DNA of 64,000 nucleotides from Streptomyces sp. ICC1 (GCF_003287935.1 NZ_CP030287.1:4306267-4370266), one strand, 5' to 3'. Shown: positions 17,477-28,672, numbered from the stretch's first letter. Numbers and translations are program-made. The notes: a model not told the origin generated them from the letters alone.

Positions 17477-18537
17477 AGATCGACCTCACGGAGACCAACT
17501 CCAGCAAGATCAATGCCGCGATGGTGCAGGCACGCCGGGACCTCGGCACGCCGGCCATCGGCATGGTCCTCACGCTGGTGATCGTGACCGACGAGGAGAA
17601 CGCGTACGACGCGCTCAAGTCGGCGGGCGACGCTTCCCACGAGCACCCCTCGCGGATCATCGTCGTCATCAAGCGGGCCAGCCGCTCGCCGCGCAGCCGC
17701 CGCGACGCCCGTCTCGACGCGGAGATCCGCGTCGGGGCGGACTCCGGCAGCGGCGAGACGGTGGTGCTCCGCCTGCACGGCGAGCTGGTCGACCACGCCC
17801 AGTCGGTGGTCCTCCCCCTGCTCCTCCCGGACGCGCCCGTCGTCGTCTGGTGGCCGGAGGGCGCTCCGCAGGACCTGGCGGGCGACCCGCTCGGGGCGCT
17901 CGGTCAGCGCCGGATCACGGACACCTACTCCGCTGAGGACCCGATCGAGGCCCTCGGCAGCCGGGCGGCGGCGTACGCGCCCGGTGACACGGACCTGTCC
18001 TGGACCCGGATCACCCCGTGGCGCTCCATGCTGGCGGCCGCGCTGGACCAGCAGACGCACTCCGTGTCCTCGGCGACCGTGGACGGCGAGGACGACAACC
18101 CGAGCTGCGAACTGCTGGCCATGTGGCTCGCGGACCGGCTCCAGGTCCCCGTCAAGCGCACCTCCTCGGCGGGTCCCGGCCTCACGGCGGTCCGCCTGGA
18201 GACCCAGGGCGGCGAGATCGTCCTGGACCGGGCGGACGGCGCGCTGGCCACGCTGTGCATGCCGGGACAGCCCGACCGCGCGGTGGCGCTCAAGCGCCGC
18301 GACACGGCCGAGCTGCTGGCGGAGGAGCTGCGCCGGCTGGACCCGGACAACACGTACGAGGCCTCGCTGAAGTTCGGCGTGGCCCGGCTGACGCCTCCGG
18401 CGGAGCAGGCGGCCGCCCCGGCCAAGGCCGCGCCCGCGAAGTCGGCTCCGGCCCCGGCTCCGGCCAAGACGGAGTCCGAGGCCCCGGCCGCGAAGCCGGC
18501 CCCGGCCAAGCCGACGAAGAAGGCCGCGGCCAAGTAG
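17473..18537 (+). CDS. opcA: Glucose-6-phosphate dehydrogenase assembly protein OpcA
   Basis: A 354-residue OpcA-family protein needed for assembly or redox activation of glucose-6-phosphate dehydrogenase in cyanobacteria and actinomycetes. The OpcA body (MKIDLTETNSSKINAAMVQARRDLGTPAIGMVLTLVIVTDEEN through LLPDAPVVVWWPEGAPQDLAGDPLGALGQRRITD) fills about 305 residues. The last 50 are an Ala/Pro/Lys-rich tail (repeated APAKxAPA) that is probably disordered. It starts at ATG 17473 inside the zwf stop. A strong hairpin separates it from pgl. Confidence 0.95.
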   Translation: MKIDLTETNSSKINAAMVQARRDLGTPAIGMVLTLVIVTDEENAYDALKSAGDASHEHPSRIIVVIKRASRSPRSRRDARLDAEIRVGADSGSGETVVLRLHGELVDHAQSVVLPLLLPDAPVVVWWPEGAPQDLAGDPLGALGQRRITDTYSAEDPIEALGSRAAAYAPGDTDLSWTRITPWRSMLAAALDQQTHSVSSATVDGEDDNPSCELLAMWLADRLQVPVKRTSSAGPGLTAVRLETQGGEIVLDRADGALATLCMPGQPDRAVALKRRDTAELLAEELRRLDPDNTYEASLKFGVARLTPPAEQAAAPAKAAPAKSAPAPAPAKTESEAPAAKPAPAKPTKKAAAK

Positions 18538-18548
18538 CACGGACAACG

Positions 18549-18594
18549 CCGCTGCGCGGAGCCCTCCCCGCCCCGGGAAGGCTCCGCGCAGCGG
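18549..18594 (+). terminator. Hairpin between opcA and pgl
   Basis: The perfect 15-bp arms CCGCTGCGCGGAGCC (18549-18563) and GGCTCCGCGCAGCGG (18580-18594) surround a 16-nt loop. The hairpin lies 43 bp before the pgl start. It may end most tkt-opcA transcripts and so lower pgl expression, or stabilise the upstream mRNA end. Confidence 0.65.
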
Positions 18595-18637
18595 TCTTCG
18601 CACCCGCACCCGCGCACTACCGACAAGGCGGCAGCAC

Positions 18638-19426
18638 ATGGGTATGACGACTCCCCAGGTCGTCGTCCACCGGGACAAGGAGCTGATGGCCCAGGCCGCG
18701 GCGGCCCGGCTGATCACGAAGATCGTGGACGCGCAGGCGGCCCGCGGCAGCGCGTCGGTGGTCCTCACCGGCGGCCGCAACGGCAACGGCCTGCTCGCCG
18801 CACTGGCCGCGGCCCCGGCCCGGGACGCCGTCGACTGGTCCCGGATCGACCTCTGGTGGGGCGACGAGCGGTACGTGCCCGCCGACGACCCCGAGCGCAA
18901 CCACGTACAGGCCCGCGAGGCCCTGCTGGACGCCGTCGCGGTGGACCCCGCGCGGGTACACGCCATGCCCGCCTCCGACGGCCCGTACGGGGCCGACGTG
19001 GACGCGGCGGCCGCCTCGTACGCGGCGGAGCTGCGGAAGGCCTCCGGCCCCGAGGACCACGGCCCGGTCCCCCGCTTCGACGTCCTGATGCTGGGCGTCG
19101 GCCCCGACACGCACGTGGCCTCGCTGTTCCCGGAGCACCCGGCCTCCCGCGAGAGCGAGCGCACGGTGGTCGGCGTGCACGGCGCGCCGAAGCCGCCGCC
19201 GACCCGCATCTCGCTCACCCTCCCGGCGATCCGGGCGGCCCGCGAGGTCTGGCTGCTGGCGGCCGGCGAGGACAAGGCCGGCGCGGTGGCGATCGCGCTG
19301 GGCGGCGCGGGCGGGGTCCAGGCCCCGGCAGCGGCGGCGTACGGCCGCTCCCGCACCCTGTGGCTGCTCGACCGGGCGGCGGCCGCGAAGCTCCCGCCGG
19401 CCATGTACCCGCCGGCCTCCTCCTGA
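18638..19426 (+). CDS. pgl: 6-phosphogluconolactonase
   Basis: A 262-residue DevB-type enzyme that hydrolyses 6-phosphogluconolactone to 6-phosphogluconate, the step after Zwf. It has VVLTGGRNGNGLLAAL (the family's TGG(R/S) sugar-phosphate loop), WSRIDLWWGDERYVPADDPERNHVQAREALL, LMLGVGPDTHVASLFPEHPA, and a final AARELW-type block. The start is ATG 18638, with ACAAGGCGG upstream. It closes the pentose-phosphate cluster and is followed by a bidirectional terminator. Confidence 0.95.
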   Translation: MGMTTPQVVVHRDKELMAQAAAARLITKIVDAQAARGSASVVLTGGRNGNGLLAALAAAPARDAVDWSRIDLWWGDERYVPADDPERNHVQAREALLDAVAVDPARVHAMPASDGPYGADVDAAAASYAAELRKASGPEDHGPVPRFDVLMLGVGPDTHVASLFPEHPASRESERTVVGVHGAPKPPPTRISLTLPAIRAAREVWLLAAGEDKAGAVAIALGGAGGVQAPAAAAYGRSRTLWLLDRAAAAKLPPAMYPPASS

Positions 19427-19442
19427 TCCCCGTACGACGCGA

Positions 19443-19476
19443 CAGGGCCCGCCCTCCCCACGGAGGGCGGGCCCTG
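19443..19476. terminator. Bidirectional terminator, pgl and pgi
   Basis: The 15-bp perfect arms CAGGGCCCGCCCTCC (19443-19457) and GGAGGGCGGGCCCTG (19462-19476) close a 4-nt loop between the convergent pgl and pgi genes. Confidence 0.85.
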
Positions 19477-19489
19477 CGGCGTCATGGGG

Positions 19490-21151
19490 TCAGCGGCCCC
19501 GCAGCGAGCGGTACGTCGCCACCAGCGCGCGCGTGGACGCGTCCAGGCCGGGCACCTCTTCGCCCGCGGCGAGCGCGGGCTCGATGCGCTTGGCCAGGAC
19601 CTTGCCGAGCTCCACGCCCCACTGGTCGAAGGAGTCGATGTTCCACACCGCGCCCTGGACGAACACCTTGTGCTCGTACAGCGCGATCAGCTGGCCCAGC
19701 ACCGACGGCGTGAGCTCCTGCGCCAGGATCGTCGTCGTCGGGTGGTTCCCCGCGAAGGTCTTGTGCGGGACGAGCGGCTCGGCGACGCCCTCCGCGCGGA
19801 CCTCGTCGGCCGTCTTGCCGAAGGCCAGCGCCTGCGTCTGCGCGAAGAAGTTCGCCATCAGCAGGTCGTGCTGGGCCGCCAGCGCCGGCGGCAGTTCGCC
19901 CACCGGCCGCGCGAAGCCGATGAAGTCCGCGGGGATGACCCGCGTGCCCTGGTGGATCAACTGGTAGTACGCGTGCTGGCCGTTGGTGCCGGGCGTGCCC
20001 CACACCACCGGGCCGGTCTGCCATTCCACCGGGTTGCCGTCGCGGTCGACGGACTTGCCGTTGGACTCCATGTCCAACTGCTGGAGGTACGCGGTGAACC
20101 GGGACAGGTAGTGGCTGTAGGGGAGCACCGCGTGCGACTGCGCGTCGAAGAACGCCCCGTACCAGATCCCCAACAGGCCCAGCAGCAGCGGCGCGTTCTC
20201 CTCGGGGGGCGCCGTGCGGAAGTGCTCGTCCATGGTGTGGAAGCCGTCCAGCAGCTCCCGGAAGGCGGCCGGGCCGATCGCGACCATCAGCGAGAGGCCG
20301 ATGGCGGAGTCGAAGGAGTACCGTCCGCCGACCCAGTCCCAGAACTCGAACATGTTGGCCGGATCGATGCCGAACTCGGTGACCTTCTCGGCGTTGGTCG
20401 ACAGCGCCACGAAGTGCCGCGCCACGGCCGCCTGGTCGCCGCCGACGCCCGCGAGCAGCCACTGGCGCGCCGAGGTGGCGTTGGTGATGGTCTCGATGGT
20501 GGTGAAGGTCTTCGACGCGATGATGAAGAGCGTCTGCTCCGGGTCCAGGTCGCGCACGGCCTCGTGCAGGTCGGCCCCGTCCACGTTGGACACGAAGCGC
20601 AGGGTCAGGCCGCGGTCGGTGAAGGCGCGCAGCGCCTCGTACGCCATCGCCGGACCGAGGTCGGAGCCGCCGATGCCGATGTTGACGACGTTCTCGATGC
20701 GCTTGCCGGTGAACCCGGTCCACTCCCCCGACCGGACCCGGTCGGCGAAGGCGGCCATCTTGTCGAGGACCGCGTGGACGGCGGGCACGACGTCCTCGCC
20801 GTCCACCTCGACGACCGCGTCCTTGGGGGCGCGCAGCGCGGTGTGCAGGACCGCCCGGTCCTCGGTCGTGTTGATCTTCTCGCCGCGGAACATGGCCTCG
20901 CGCAGTTCGGCCACGCCGGTCGCCGCGGCCAGTTCGCGCAGCAGCGTCAGCGTCTCGTCGGTCACGAGGTGCTTCGCGTAGTCGATGTGCAGGTCTGCGA
21001 CCCGCAGGGTGTAGCCGGTGCCCCGGCCCGGATTCTCCTCGAACAGCTCCCGCAGATGCGTCTGTCCCAGCTCTTCCCGGTGCTTTCCGAGTGCGAGCCA
21101 CTCGGGGGTCCGGTTGAGCTTCGTGCGGCTGTCTGCGTTCATCTCGGACAT
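19490..21151 (-). CDS. pgi: Glucose-6-phosphate isomerase
   Basis: A 553-residue enzyme interconverting glucose-6-phosphate and fructose-6-phosphate. Signature 1 is [19 protein letters not shown], then [17 protein letters not shown]. Further on are [19 protein letters not shown], the catalytic [19 protein letters not shown] (Gln-His), and the C-terminal signature region around [19 protein letters not shown]. The start is ATG 21151 ([18 protein letters not shown]). It is a monocistronic unit on the strand opposite to zwf-pgl, ended by the shared terminator. Confidence 0.97.
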   Translation of the reverse strand: MSEMNADSRTKLNRTPEWLALGKHREELGQTHLRELFEENPGRGTGYTLRVADLHIDYAKHLVTDETLTLLRELAAATGVAELREAMFRGEKINTTEDRAVLHTALRAPKDAVVEVDGEDVVPAVHAVLDKMAAFADRVRSGEWTGFTGKRIENVVNIGIGGSDLGPAMAYEALRAFTDRGLTLRFVSNVDGADLHEAVRDLDPEQTLFIIASKTFTTIETITNATSARQWLLAGVGGDQAAVARHFVALSTNAEKVTEFGIDPANMFEFWDWVGGRYSFDSAIGLSLMVAIGPAAFRELLDGFHTMDEHFRTAPPEENAPLLLGLLGIWYGAFFDAQSHAVLPYSHYLSRFTAYLQQLDMESNGKSVDRDGNPVEWQTGPVVWGTPGTNGQHAYYQLIHQGTRVIPADFIGFARPVGELPPALAAQHDLLMANFFAQTQALAFGKTADEVRAEGVAEPLVPHKTFAGNHPTTTILAQELTPSVLGQLIALYEHKVFVQGAVWNIDSFDQWGVELGKVLAKRIEPALAAGEEVPGLDASTRALVATYRSLRGR

Positions 21152-21229
21152 CAACCCACTTCTTCCGTCCTGTCGTGCCCCGCCGTTCTCCAACCTAAGG
21201 GATGGGAAGCGGCGCAACCGACACAAAGC

Positions 21230-21270
21230 GGCCCGGCCCGCAGGAGAAGAAGCCTCCTGCGGGCCGGGCC
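21230..21270 (-). terminator. Terminator after rbpA
   Basis: The 17-bp arms GGCCCGGCCCGCAGGAG (21230-21246) and CTCCTGCGGGCCGGGCC (21254-21270) close a 7-nt loop 31 bp after the rbpA stop. Confidence 0.85.
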
Positions 21271-21301
21271 CGAAGTCATGCCGGTCGTTGTCCGGGGCGC
21301 G

Positions 21302-21637
21302 TCAGATCTCGCCGCGCAGTTTGGCGAGCGCCTCGGCGAGGATCGCCTCGCCGTCGGCGTCGGTGCGCCGCTCCCGCACGTACGCCAGGTGCGTCTTGTA
21401 CGGTTCCGTGCGCGGCGGCGCAGGCGGATTGTCCCGGTCCTGGCCGGCCGGGAACCCGCAGCGCGGGCAGTCCCAGGTGTCCGGCACGGTCGCGTCGCTG
21501 GCGAAGCTCGGCTGCGTCTCGTGCCCGTTCGAGCACCAGAAGGAGATGCGCAGGCGGGGCGCGGACTCACCGCGCTCGGCCTCACCCATCGGCCCCGCTC
21601 CGACCCGACTGCCACGAATCGCGTTGCCACTTGCCAC
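21302..21637 (-). CDS. rbpA: RNA polymerase-binding protein RbpA
   Basis: A 111-residue actinobacterial transcription factor that binds RNA polymerase and the principal sigma factor and stabilises the open complex. The N-terminal MASGNAIRGSRVGAGPMGE tail is family-typical. The zinc/beta core carries WCSNGHETQPSFASDATVPDTWDCPRCGFPAG (Cys residues in CSNGH and CPRC). The C-terminal sigma-interaction helix ends ADGEAILAEALAKLRGEI. The start is GTG 21637 with an AGGGAG ribosome site. It is transcribed leftward from its own promoter region. Confidence 0.96.
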   Translation of the reverse strand: MASGNAIRGSRVGAGPMGEAERGESAPRLRISFWCSNGHETQPSFASDATVPDTWDCPRCGFPAGQDRDNPPAPPRTEPYKTHLAYVRERRTDADGEAILAEALAKLRGEI

Positions 21638-21816
21638 GGTCGTAACTCCCTGCGTGATGGTGCCGCGAAACGTGAGTTGATTCCGTCGCGGGCGCCCAAG
21701 TCTACGTAAGGCCCAACGCGCGTCCAGTGAACGGAGTTACCCATTCCAGACGTGGACGCCGGACCTCATGATAGGCCGGGGAGAGCCGACCGGACTGCCG
21801 GAATGGCCAGAACGCT

Positions 21817-22056
21817 TCAGCTGACGCTGGACTTCATGAGCAGGCCGAGCGCGACGATGCACGCGAACCACAGCAGACCGATGACCACGGTGATGCGGTC
21901 CAGGTTGCGCTCCGCGACCGAGGAGCCGCCGACCGACGACTGCATACCGCCGCCGAACATGTCGGAAAGACCGCCGCCCTTGCCCTTGTGCATCAGCACG
22001 AGCAGCATCAGCAGGGCGCTGAAGACGACCAGGGCGATCGAGAACCCCATAATCAC
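21817..22056 (-). CDS. secG: Preprotein translocase subunit SecG
   Basis: A 79-residue two-helix membrane protein of the SecYEG channel. The first helix is IALVVFSALLMLLVLM. The conserved cytoplasmic loop is HKGKGGGLSDMFGGGMQSSVGGSSVAERNLDR, and the second helix is ITVVIGLLWFACIVALGLLM. The start is GTG 22056 with AGGA 7 nt upstream; ATG 22050 is an alternative. It follows tpiA after about 138 bp, the standard actinomycete gap-pgk-tpi-secG order. Confidence 0.95.
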   Translation of the reverse strand: MIMGFSIALVVFSALLMLLVLMHKGKGGGLSDMFGGGMQSSVGGSSVAERNLDRITVVIGLLWFACIVALGLLMKSSVS

Positions 22057-22194
22057 GGCTGATTCCTACTTTCTGGCTTTCTGGGGGCTTTCCCGCATTG
22101 CGAAACGAGCGCGGGGGCCAGCGGCTCGTGGTGCAGCCTGCTGGCCCCCGCAAGGGTACGACGGATCCGCCCTACCGCATACTCACGGCGTTGC

Positions 22195-22971
22195 TCACTG
22201 GTCGCGGAAGCGGACGATCTTCACGAACTCGTCCGCGTCCAGCGCCGCGCCGCCGATCAGGGCGCCGTCGACATCGGGCTGGGCCATGATCGCGGCGATG
22301 TTGCCGGACTTGACCGAGCCGCCGTACTGGATGCGGACCTTGTCGGCCAGCTCCTGCGAGTACAGCTCCGCGAGGCGCGCACGGATGGCGCCGCACACCT
22401 CCTGCGCGTCGTCGGGGGTGGCGACCTCGCCGGTCCCGATCGCCCAGACGGGCTCGTACGCGATCACGATGGACTCGACCTGCTCGGCCGGGACGTCCTT
22501 GAGGCCGCCGTCGAGCTGCTTCAGCGTGTACTGGACCTGCTGGCCGGCCTTGCGGACGTCCAGGCCCTCGCCGACGCACAGGATCGGCGTGATCCCGTGC
22601 TTGTAGGCGGCCTTGACCTTGGCGTTGCAGATCTCGTCGCTCTCGCCGTGGTACTGGCGGCGCTCGCTGTGGCCGACGGCCACGTAGGCGCAACTCAGCT
22701 TCGACAGCATCAGGCCGGAGATCTCACCGGTGTAGGCACCGGACTCGTGCGCCGAGATGTCCTGGGCGCCGTACTTGATCTTCAGCTTGTCGCCGTCGAC
22801 CAGGGTCTGGACGGAGCGCAGGTCGGTGAAGGGCGGCAGGACCGCGACCTCGACGGCGTCGAAGTCCTTGTCCGCCAGCGCGAAGGCGAGCTTCTGGGTG
22901 TGGGCGATGGCCTCGAGGTGGTTGAGGTTCATCTTCCAGTTGCCCGCCATCAGCGGGGTACGCGTGGTCAT
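22195..22971 (-). CDS. tpiA: Triosephosphate isomerase
   Basis: A 258-residue glycolytic enzyme interconverting dihydroxyacetone phosphate and glyceraldehyde-3-phosphate. It has GNWKMN (catalytic Lys), AVGHSERR (His near residue 100), the signature [11 protein letters not shown] (Glu near 172), and the phosphate loop [11 protein letters not shown]. It starts 5 bp after the pgk stop and uses a GGAGG ribosome site inside the end of pgk, so the two are tightly coupled. Confidence 0.97.
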   Translation of the reverse strand: MTTRTPLMAGNWKMNLNHLEAIAHTQKLAFALADKDFDAVEVAVLPPFTDLRSVQTLVDGDKLKIKYGAQDISAHESGAYTGEISGLMLSKLSCAYVAVGHSERRQYHGESDEICNAKVKAAYKHGITPILCVGEGLDVRKAGQQVQYTLKQLDGGLKDVPAEQVESIVIAYEPVWAIGTGEVATPDDAQEVCGAIRARLAELYSQELADKVRIQYGGSVKSGNIAAIMAQPDVDGALIGGAALDADEFVKIVRFRDQ

Positions 22972-22976
22972 TCGGT

Positions 22977-24188
22977 TCAGACCTCCAGTGCGGCGAGGCC
23001 GGGGAGCGTCTTGCCCTCGAGGTACTCGAGGGAGGCGCCGCCACCGGTCGAAATGTGGCCGAAAGCGTTCTCGTCGAAGCCCAGCGTGCGCACGGCGGCG
23101 GCCGAGTCGCCACCGCCGACGACGGTGAAGGCGCTGCTGTCGACGAGGGCCTGCGCGATGGCGCGGGTGCCGCCGGCGTAATCGGGGTGCTCGAAGACGC
23201 CCACGGGACCGTTCCAGAAGACGGTCTCGGCGTCGGCGATCTTCGAGGCGTACAGCTCGCGGGTCCTGGGGCCGATGTCCAGGCCCTCCTGGTCCGCGGG
23301 GATCTTGTCCGCGTCCACCGTGATGAACTCGGCCGGGGCCTTGGTCTTCAGGTCCGGGAAGTCCTTGGAGGTGAGGATGTCGACCGGCAGGACCAGCTCG
23401 ACGCCGTTGGCCTCGGCGCGCGTCATGTACTCCTTGACGACGTCCACCTGGTCCTTCTGGAGCAGGGAGATGCCGACCTCGTAGCCCTTGGCGTGGAGGA
23501 AGGTGTACGCCATGCCGCCGCCGATGAGGAGGCGGTCGGCCTTGCCGAGCAGCTCGTCGATGACGGCGAGCTTGTCGGAGACCTTGGCGCCGCCGAGGAT
23601 GACGACGTAGGGGCGCTTGACCTCGGCGGTCAGCTTCTTCAGGACGCCGACCTCGGTGGCGATGAGGTAGCCGGCCGCGTGCGGGAGGCGCGCGGGGAGG
23701 TCGAAGACCGAGGCGTGCTTGCGGTGGACAGCGCCGAAGCCGTCGCCGACGTAGACGTCGGCCAGCTCGGCGAGCTGGTCCGCGAAGGCGCCGCGCTCGG
23801 CGTCGTCCTTCGCGGTCTCACCGGCGTTGAAGCGCAGGTTCTCGATGACGGCGACCTGGCCGTCGGCGAGGGAGGCGACGGTCTCCTTGGCGGAGGCGCC
23901 GACCGTGTCGGTGGCGAACGCGACGTCCGTGCCCAGCAGCTCGCCGAGGCGGGCCGCGGCGGGGGCGAGGGAGAAGGCCGGGTCCGGGGCGCCCTTGGGG
24001 CGGCCCAGGTGGGAGGCCACGATCACGCGGGCGCCGGCCTCGGCGAGCTTCGCGATGGTCGGCTGCACGGCGCGGATGCGGCCGTCATCGGTGATCTCGC
24101 CGTTCGAAAGCGGCACGTTGAGGTCGGCGCGGACGAAGACCCGCTTACCGGACACGCCCTCGGCGAGAAGTTCGTCGATCGTCTTCAT
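22977..24188 (-). CDS. pgk: Phosphoglycerate kinase
   Basis: A 403-residue two-domain kinase making ATP from 1,3-bisphosphoglycerate. It has the substrate-binding [19 protein letters not shown], the hinge region [14 protein letters not shown], and nucleotide-binding [11 protein letters not shown] and [11 protein letters not shown]. The start is ATG 24188. It is the second gene of the gap-pgk-tpi unit, 142 bp after gap. That gap is wide enough for a second promoter or a processing site, but no convincing motif was identified. Confidence 0.97.
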   Translation of the reverse strand: MKTIDELLAEGVSGKRVFVRADLNVPLSNGEITDDGRIRAVQPTIAKLAEAGARVIVASHLGRPKGAPDPAFSLAPAAARLGELLGTDVAFATDTVGASAKETVASLADGQVAVIENLRFNAGETAKDDAERGAFADQLAELADVYVGDGFGAVHRKHASVFDLPARLPHAAGYLIATEVGVLKKLTAEVKRPYVVILGGAKVSDKLAVIDELLGKADRLLIGGGMAYTFLHAKGYEVGISLLQKDQVDVVKEYMTRAEANGVELVLPVDILTSKDFPDLKTKAPAEFITVDADKIPADQEGLDIGPRTRELYASKIADAETVFWNGPVGVFEHPDYAGGTRAIAQALVDSSAFTVVGGGDSAAAVRTLGFDENAFGHISTGGGASLEYLEGKTLPGLAALEV

Positions 24189-24330
24189 TGCTGTTTCTAC
24201 TCCTTTTCCCCGGCCGGATCCTGTATCCGTGCGGGGTGAGAGGTACAAGGCAAGCAACAGGGCCCGTACAGCGCTTCGTCGCGCTGCCCGAGCCCCGGTG
24301 CTCACATTGTCGTGCCTGCTGCCTTGGTGC

Positions 24331-25401
<1,071 letters not shown>

Positions 25402-25456
25402 TTACGACCCTACCTCTCCGTGAGCTTCGGAGTGACATCGACCATCGTCTGACACG

Positions 25457-25498
25457 CCCCGAGGGCCCGCACTCCGGGACGGGTACGGGACCTCGGGG
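25457..25498 (-). terminator. Terminator after the carboxypeptidase gene
   Basis: CCCCGAGG (25457-25464) pairs with CCTCGGGG (25491-25498). The stem continues inward as CCCG/CGGG after one mismatch. It lies about 45 bp past the stop of the carboxypeptidase and upstream of gap. Confidence 0.5.
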
Positions 25499-25543
25499 AC
25501 TTTGTGCCCGGTCACTCAGGGTGAGCGCGGAGGGTGCCTCTGA

Positions 25544-28504
25544 TCAGCGGTTCAGCGAGCGCAGAGCCTTACCGACGAGTAGCGCGCGGTCCGCCGCCGC
25601 CGGCACGTGTTCCAGGCCGAAGCCGAGGAGCACGGTGTCACGCGTAGTCACCGACGCGTAGGACTTGAACAGCTCCCCCGTCCGGGACCAGTCGCCCGGA
25701 ACATCGGGACTTCCGGCGGGTGCGCCCTGGGCGGTCCAGACGCCGAGCGAGGTCTCGAAGCCCTCGGCCGCCTGGTCGGTCCCGCCGGTGGACAGCCGCG
25801 CCTCGTCCGCGAACACGCCGCGGCCGCCCGAGCCCGGGTCGGTGATGTAGGAGAGGGAGACCTCGACGCTCTTGCCGGCGTAGGCGCTCAGGTCGAAGGA
25901 GACCTGCTTCCAGCCGTTGGAGGAGCCGGTGAAGGAGTTCCAGGTGCCGCTGGTGCCCTGCGGGGCGCAGCCCCCGGAGTCGAGCGTGAGGTAGCGGCGC
26001 AGGAACGGGTGGTCGTTGATGAAGAAGCCGGCCCCGCACTCCTCCGGGACGGTGGTGCCGCTCAGACCGCCCGCGTCGGGCAGCGTGGTCCAGTCGTCGC
26101 CGCCCGCGGTACGGGATTCCAGCACCGCGTGGTCGTAGCCCTCCTCGGTGTTCCAGTTGAGCGCCAGCTTGAGCTGCGGCTTGTCGGCCGCGCTGACGCC
26201 GGTGAGGTCGATGGTGCGGGTCAGGCGCTTCCAGTCGTCGTCATCGTGGGTGGCCGAGGCCATCCAGCTGCCGACGAGGGGGGCGTAGGGGTTCAGGACT
26301 CCGGTGTACTGGCCCGCCTGCGCGCTCTTGAACTGCGGGAACTGCGCCGCGGGCAGGGTGTCGGAGGTGACCTGGTAGGAGCCGGGGCGGTCCAGCGGGT
26401 TGTCCGCGGCCCCGCCGAGGGATCCCTTGGCACCGCCCAGGGCGCCCGCTCCGGCGAAGCCGGTGGGGCCGGCGACGTTCGCGCGGCCGTAGGCGCCGAG
26501 GAAGTACTGGCTGAAGTCGTTGGTCACGGCGCGGCCGACCTGGGCGTTGCCGCCGGCCAGCTCACCGGCCTCGATCAGCTTGCCGCCCTCGTTCAGGTAG
26601 TCGCGCACCGCCAGCTGGGTGTCACCGCCCGGGGACTTGGCCCCCGTGTAGTGGACGACCGTGCGGAAGTGGGAGAGGGCGCCGAGGTGGTGCGGGGCGC
26701 CCTGCACGGCCACGTCCCAGACAGCCGCGCTCTTCCCGTTGGCGCGCAGGGCGTCGACGTACTCCTGCGCGTGCTTGGCCGGGGCGCCCTCCTCGGCGAC
26801 CACCAGCACCTCGGCGCGCGGCCGCTCGGCCACCGTGTACGTGAAGTGCTCGCTGGAGACCTGCTTGCCCGAGCGGTCGCGGCCGGTGAACCAGACCTCG
26901 ACCTTGTCGCCGGGCTTGGTGCCCTCGACCTCGGCCCGGTACTCGTCGAACCAGTTGTTGTCCTCGCCGCCGTAGACCTCGCCGCCCTTCCAGGCCTTGA
27001 GGTCCTCGTCGTGGGTGCGTCCCCCGTTGACCCGGTAGTTCAGCTCCTTGTCCTTCAGCGCCTTGCGGGCCGTGACGGCGACCTTCTGGTCCTCGCCGCG
27101 GGCCGCGTAGGAGGTGGTGAAGGGGTCCGGCGTGAAGTCCGCGGCGGTCAGGCCCAAGGAGGACTTCGGCTGGTCCGGGCGCTCGGCGCTCTCGGCCACC
27201 GAGAGCGCGAAGGGGACGTTCTTGGCGAACTCCGCCTGGATGAGCTTCTCGTCGTCCGGGAAGTTGAAGCCCGAGGCGCAGTCCTCGGGCTTCCACGCGT
27301 CGTTCGGGTCGATCGCGGAGGCCGTCTGGCAGGTGGTCATCTCCGGCGTGAACATCATGATGCCGTTGGCGTTGGCGGCCTGGCTGTCCGCTTCGCCGTT
27401 GGTGGTGTAGAGCTCCGAGGAGACCTGCGGGTAGTAGCCCGGGATCGCCGGGTTCTCCGGGGTGCCGGCGAGCGCCTTGTAGGCGACGTCGTCGGGGGTC
27501 GGGGTGGCCACCTGCCAGCCCACGCCGTACAGGATCAGCTCGGCGGCCGAGTGGTAGTTGACGGCGTAGTCGAAGCCGATGCGCTTCTGGAACGTGTCGA
27601 GGGCGACGGTCTCGGGCTCGGAGGCGGCCTTGGCGCCCCGGTAGGTCTCGCTCGACTGGTTGGGCGAGGAGCCCTCGTTGTCGTAGCCCCACTTGTAGGC
27701 GAAGTTGCGGTTGAGGTCGACGCCGTCGCCCGCGGTGATCTTCCCGTCGGCGTTGTTGTCGCGCAGGTTCTTGCGCCACAGCCGCTGGCCGTCGGCGGCG
27801 AAGGTGTAGTCGTAGCCGTCCGGGTTGGCGGAGAGCAGGAACCACAGCTCGGTGGAGTCCACCAGCTTGGTGATCCGCGGGTCCTTGCCGTAGTTGTCCA
27901 GCGTGTGGTGCATCAGCCGCCGGGTCATCTCGGGGGTGATCCACTCGCGGGCGTGCTGGTTCGACATGAAGAGCGTGGAGGGCTTGCTGCCGTCCCTGGA
28001 CTTCTTGGCATCCTTGGCGACCTTGAGGGCGAGGATGTCCTTGCCCTGGACGGTCTTGCCGATGGAGACGACCTTGGTCAGGCCGGGGTTCTCCTGCGCC
28101 GTGCGCAGGATCTCCTCCTGGAGGCCGCCCTTGCCGCTGTAGGGGCGGAAGACCCCGTCGCCGGCCGCCAGGGAGCGCGCCGCGGCCTTGGCCGGGACCT
28201 TGCGCTCGGCGAGTTTGACGCCCTGGGCGGCCAGCTCCTTGGCCTGCCCGCCGGTGAGGAAGAGCTCGACGTGTGCGGTCCCGGTGTCCGGGGCGCGCTC
28301 GGAGAGCTCGTGCGCGTCCTGGCCGGCGGCCAGCACGATCGGGACCTGTTCCTTGGTGATGTCGGCGTCGTAGACCCGCACCTCGTCGGCGGCGGTCTTC
28401 CCGGCCGCTTCGGCCTGAGCGTGGGCCGCCGCGGGTAGTGCGGCCAGTGTGGTGCCGAAGACGAGTGCGCTTGCGGCGAGGATCGATCTCGCGCGGTGCC
28501 TCAT
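25544..28504 (-). CDS. Large secreted M14 zinc carboxypeptidase
   Basis: A 986-residue exported metalloprotease. The signal peptide ends near AAAHAQA and is followed by a propeptide-like region. The M14 domain has Zn ligands in NQHAREWITPE (HxxE, about residues 184-190) and NYHS (His near 317), with substrate residues near NPDGYDYT and DLNRNFAYKWG. From about residue 560 an Ig-like domain precedes an extended C-terminal part (about 690-950) resembling the immune-inhibitor-A/M6 accessory region (EEGYDHAVLESRTAGGDDWTTL, FINDHPFLRRYLTLD). It should trim C-terminal residues from external peptides. It is a single gene set between gap and whiA, two otherwise core units. Confidence 0.9.
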   Translation of the reverse strand: MRHRARSILAASALVFGTTLAALPAAAHAQAEAAGKTAADEVRVYDADITKEQVPIVLAAGQDAHELSERAPDTGTAHVELFLTGGQAKELAAQGVKLAERKVPAKAAARSLAAGDGVFRPYSGKGGLQEEILRTAQENPGLTKVVSIGKTVQGKDILALKVAKDAKKSRDGSKPSTLFMSNQHAREWITPEMTRRLMHHTLDNYGKDPRITKLVDSTELWFLLSANPDGYDYTFAADGQRLWRKNLRDNNADGKITAGDGVDLNRNFAYKWGYDNEGSSPNQSSETYRGAKAASEPETVALDTFQKRIGFDYAVNYHSAAELILYGVGWQVATPTPDDVAYKALAGTPENPAIPGYYPQVSSELYTTNGEADSQAANANGIMMFTPEMTTCQTASAIDPNDAWKPEDCASGFNFPDDEKLIQAEFAKNVPFALSVAESAERPDQPKSSLGLTAADFTPDPFTTSYAARGEDQKVAVTARKALKDKELNYRVNGGRTHDEDLKAWKGGEVYGGEDNNWFDEYRAEVEGTKPGDKVEVWFTGRDRSGKQVSSEHFTYTVAERPRAEVLVVAEEGAPAKHAQEYVDALRANGKSAAVWDVAVQGAPHHLGALSHFRTVVHYTGAKSPGGDTQLAVRDYLNEGGKLIEAGELAGGNAQVGRAVTNDFSQYFLGAYGRANVAGPTGFAGAGALGGAKGSLGGAADNPLDRPGSYQVTSDTLPAAQFPQFKSAQAGQYTGVLNPYAPLVGSWMASATHDDDDWKRLTRTIDLTGVSAADKPQLKLALNWNTEEGYDHAVLESRTAGGDDWTTLPDAGGLSGTTVPEECGAGFFINDHPFLRRYLTLDSGGCAPQGTSGTWNSFTGSSNGWKQVSFDLSAYAGKSVEVSLSYITDPGSGGRGVFADEARLSTGGTDQAAEGFETSLGVWTAQGAPAGSPDVPGDWSRTGELFKSYASVTTRDTVLLGFGLEHVPAAADRALLVGKALRSLNR

Positions 28505-28672
28505 GTGCCCCCCTGGGCGTCGTCTGCCACGAAAGCTTCGGACGACAGGCTCACGACCAGCCCATGCTCATGTCAATGGGGCCTACGGAAAGAGGCCCGC
28601 ACGAGTGATCGCGCGGACCCCTTCCGGAGTCATCGATTCCGCCAGTCGGCCGCCATCCGGCCCGGGGCGGTC

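Noticed and set aside
25607..28438. A 943-codon open frame antisense to the M14 carboxypeptidase gene
   Set aside because: It is a GC-rich shadow: Gly/Val/Arg-rich with no domain, fully opposite a gene with clear catalytic motifs.
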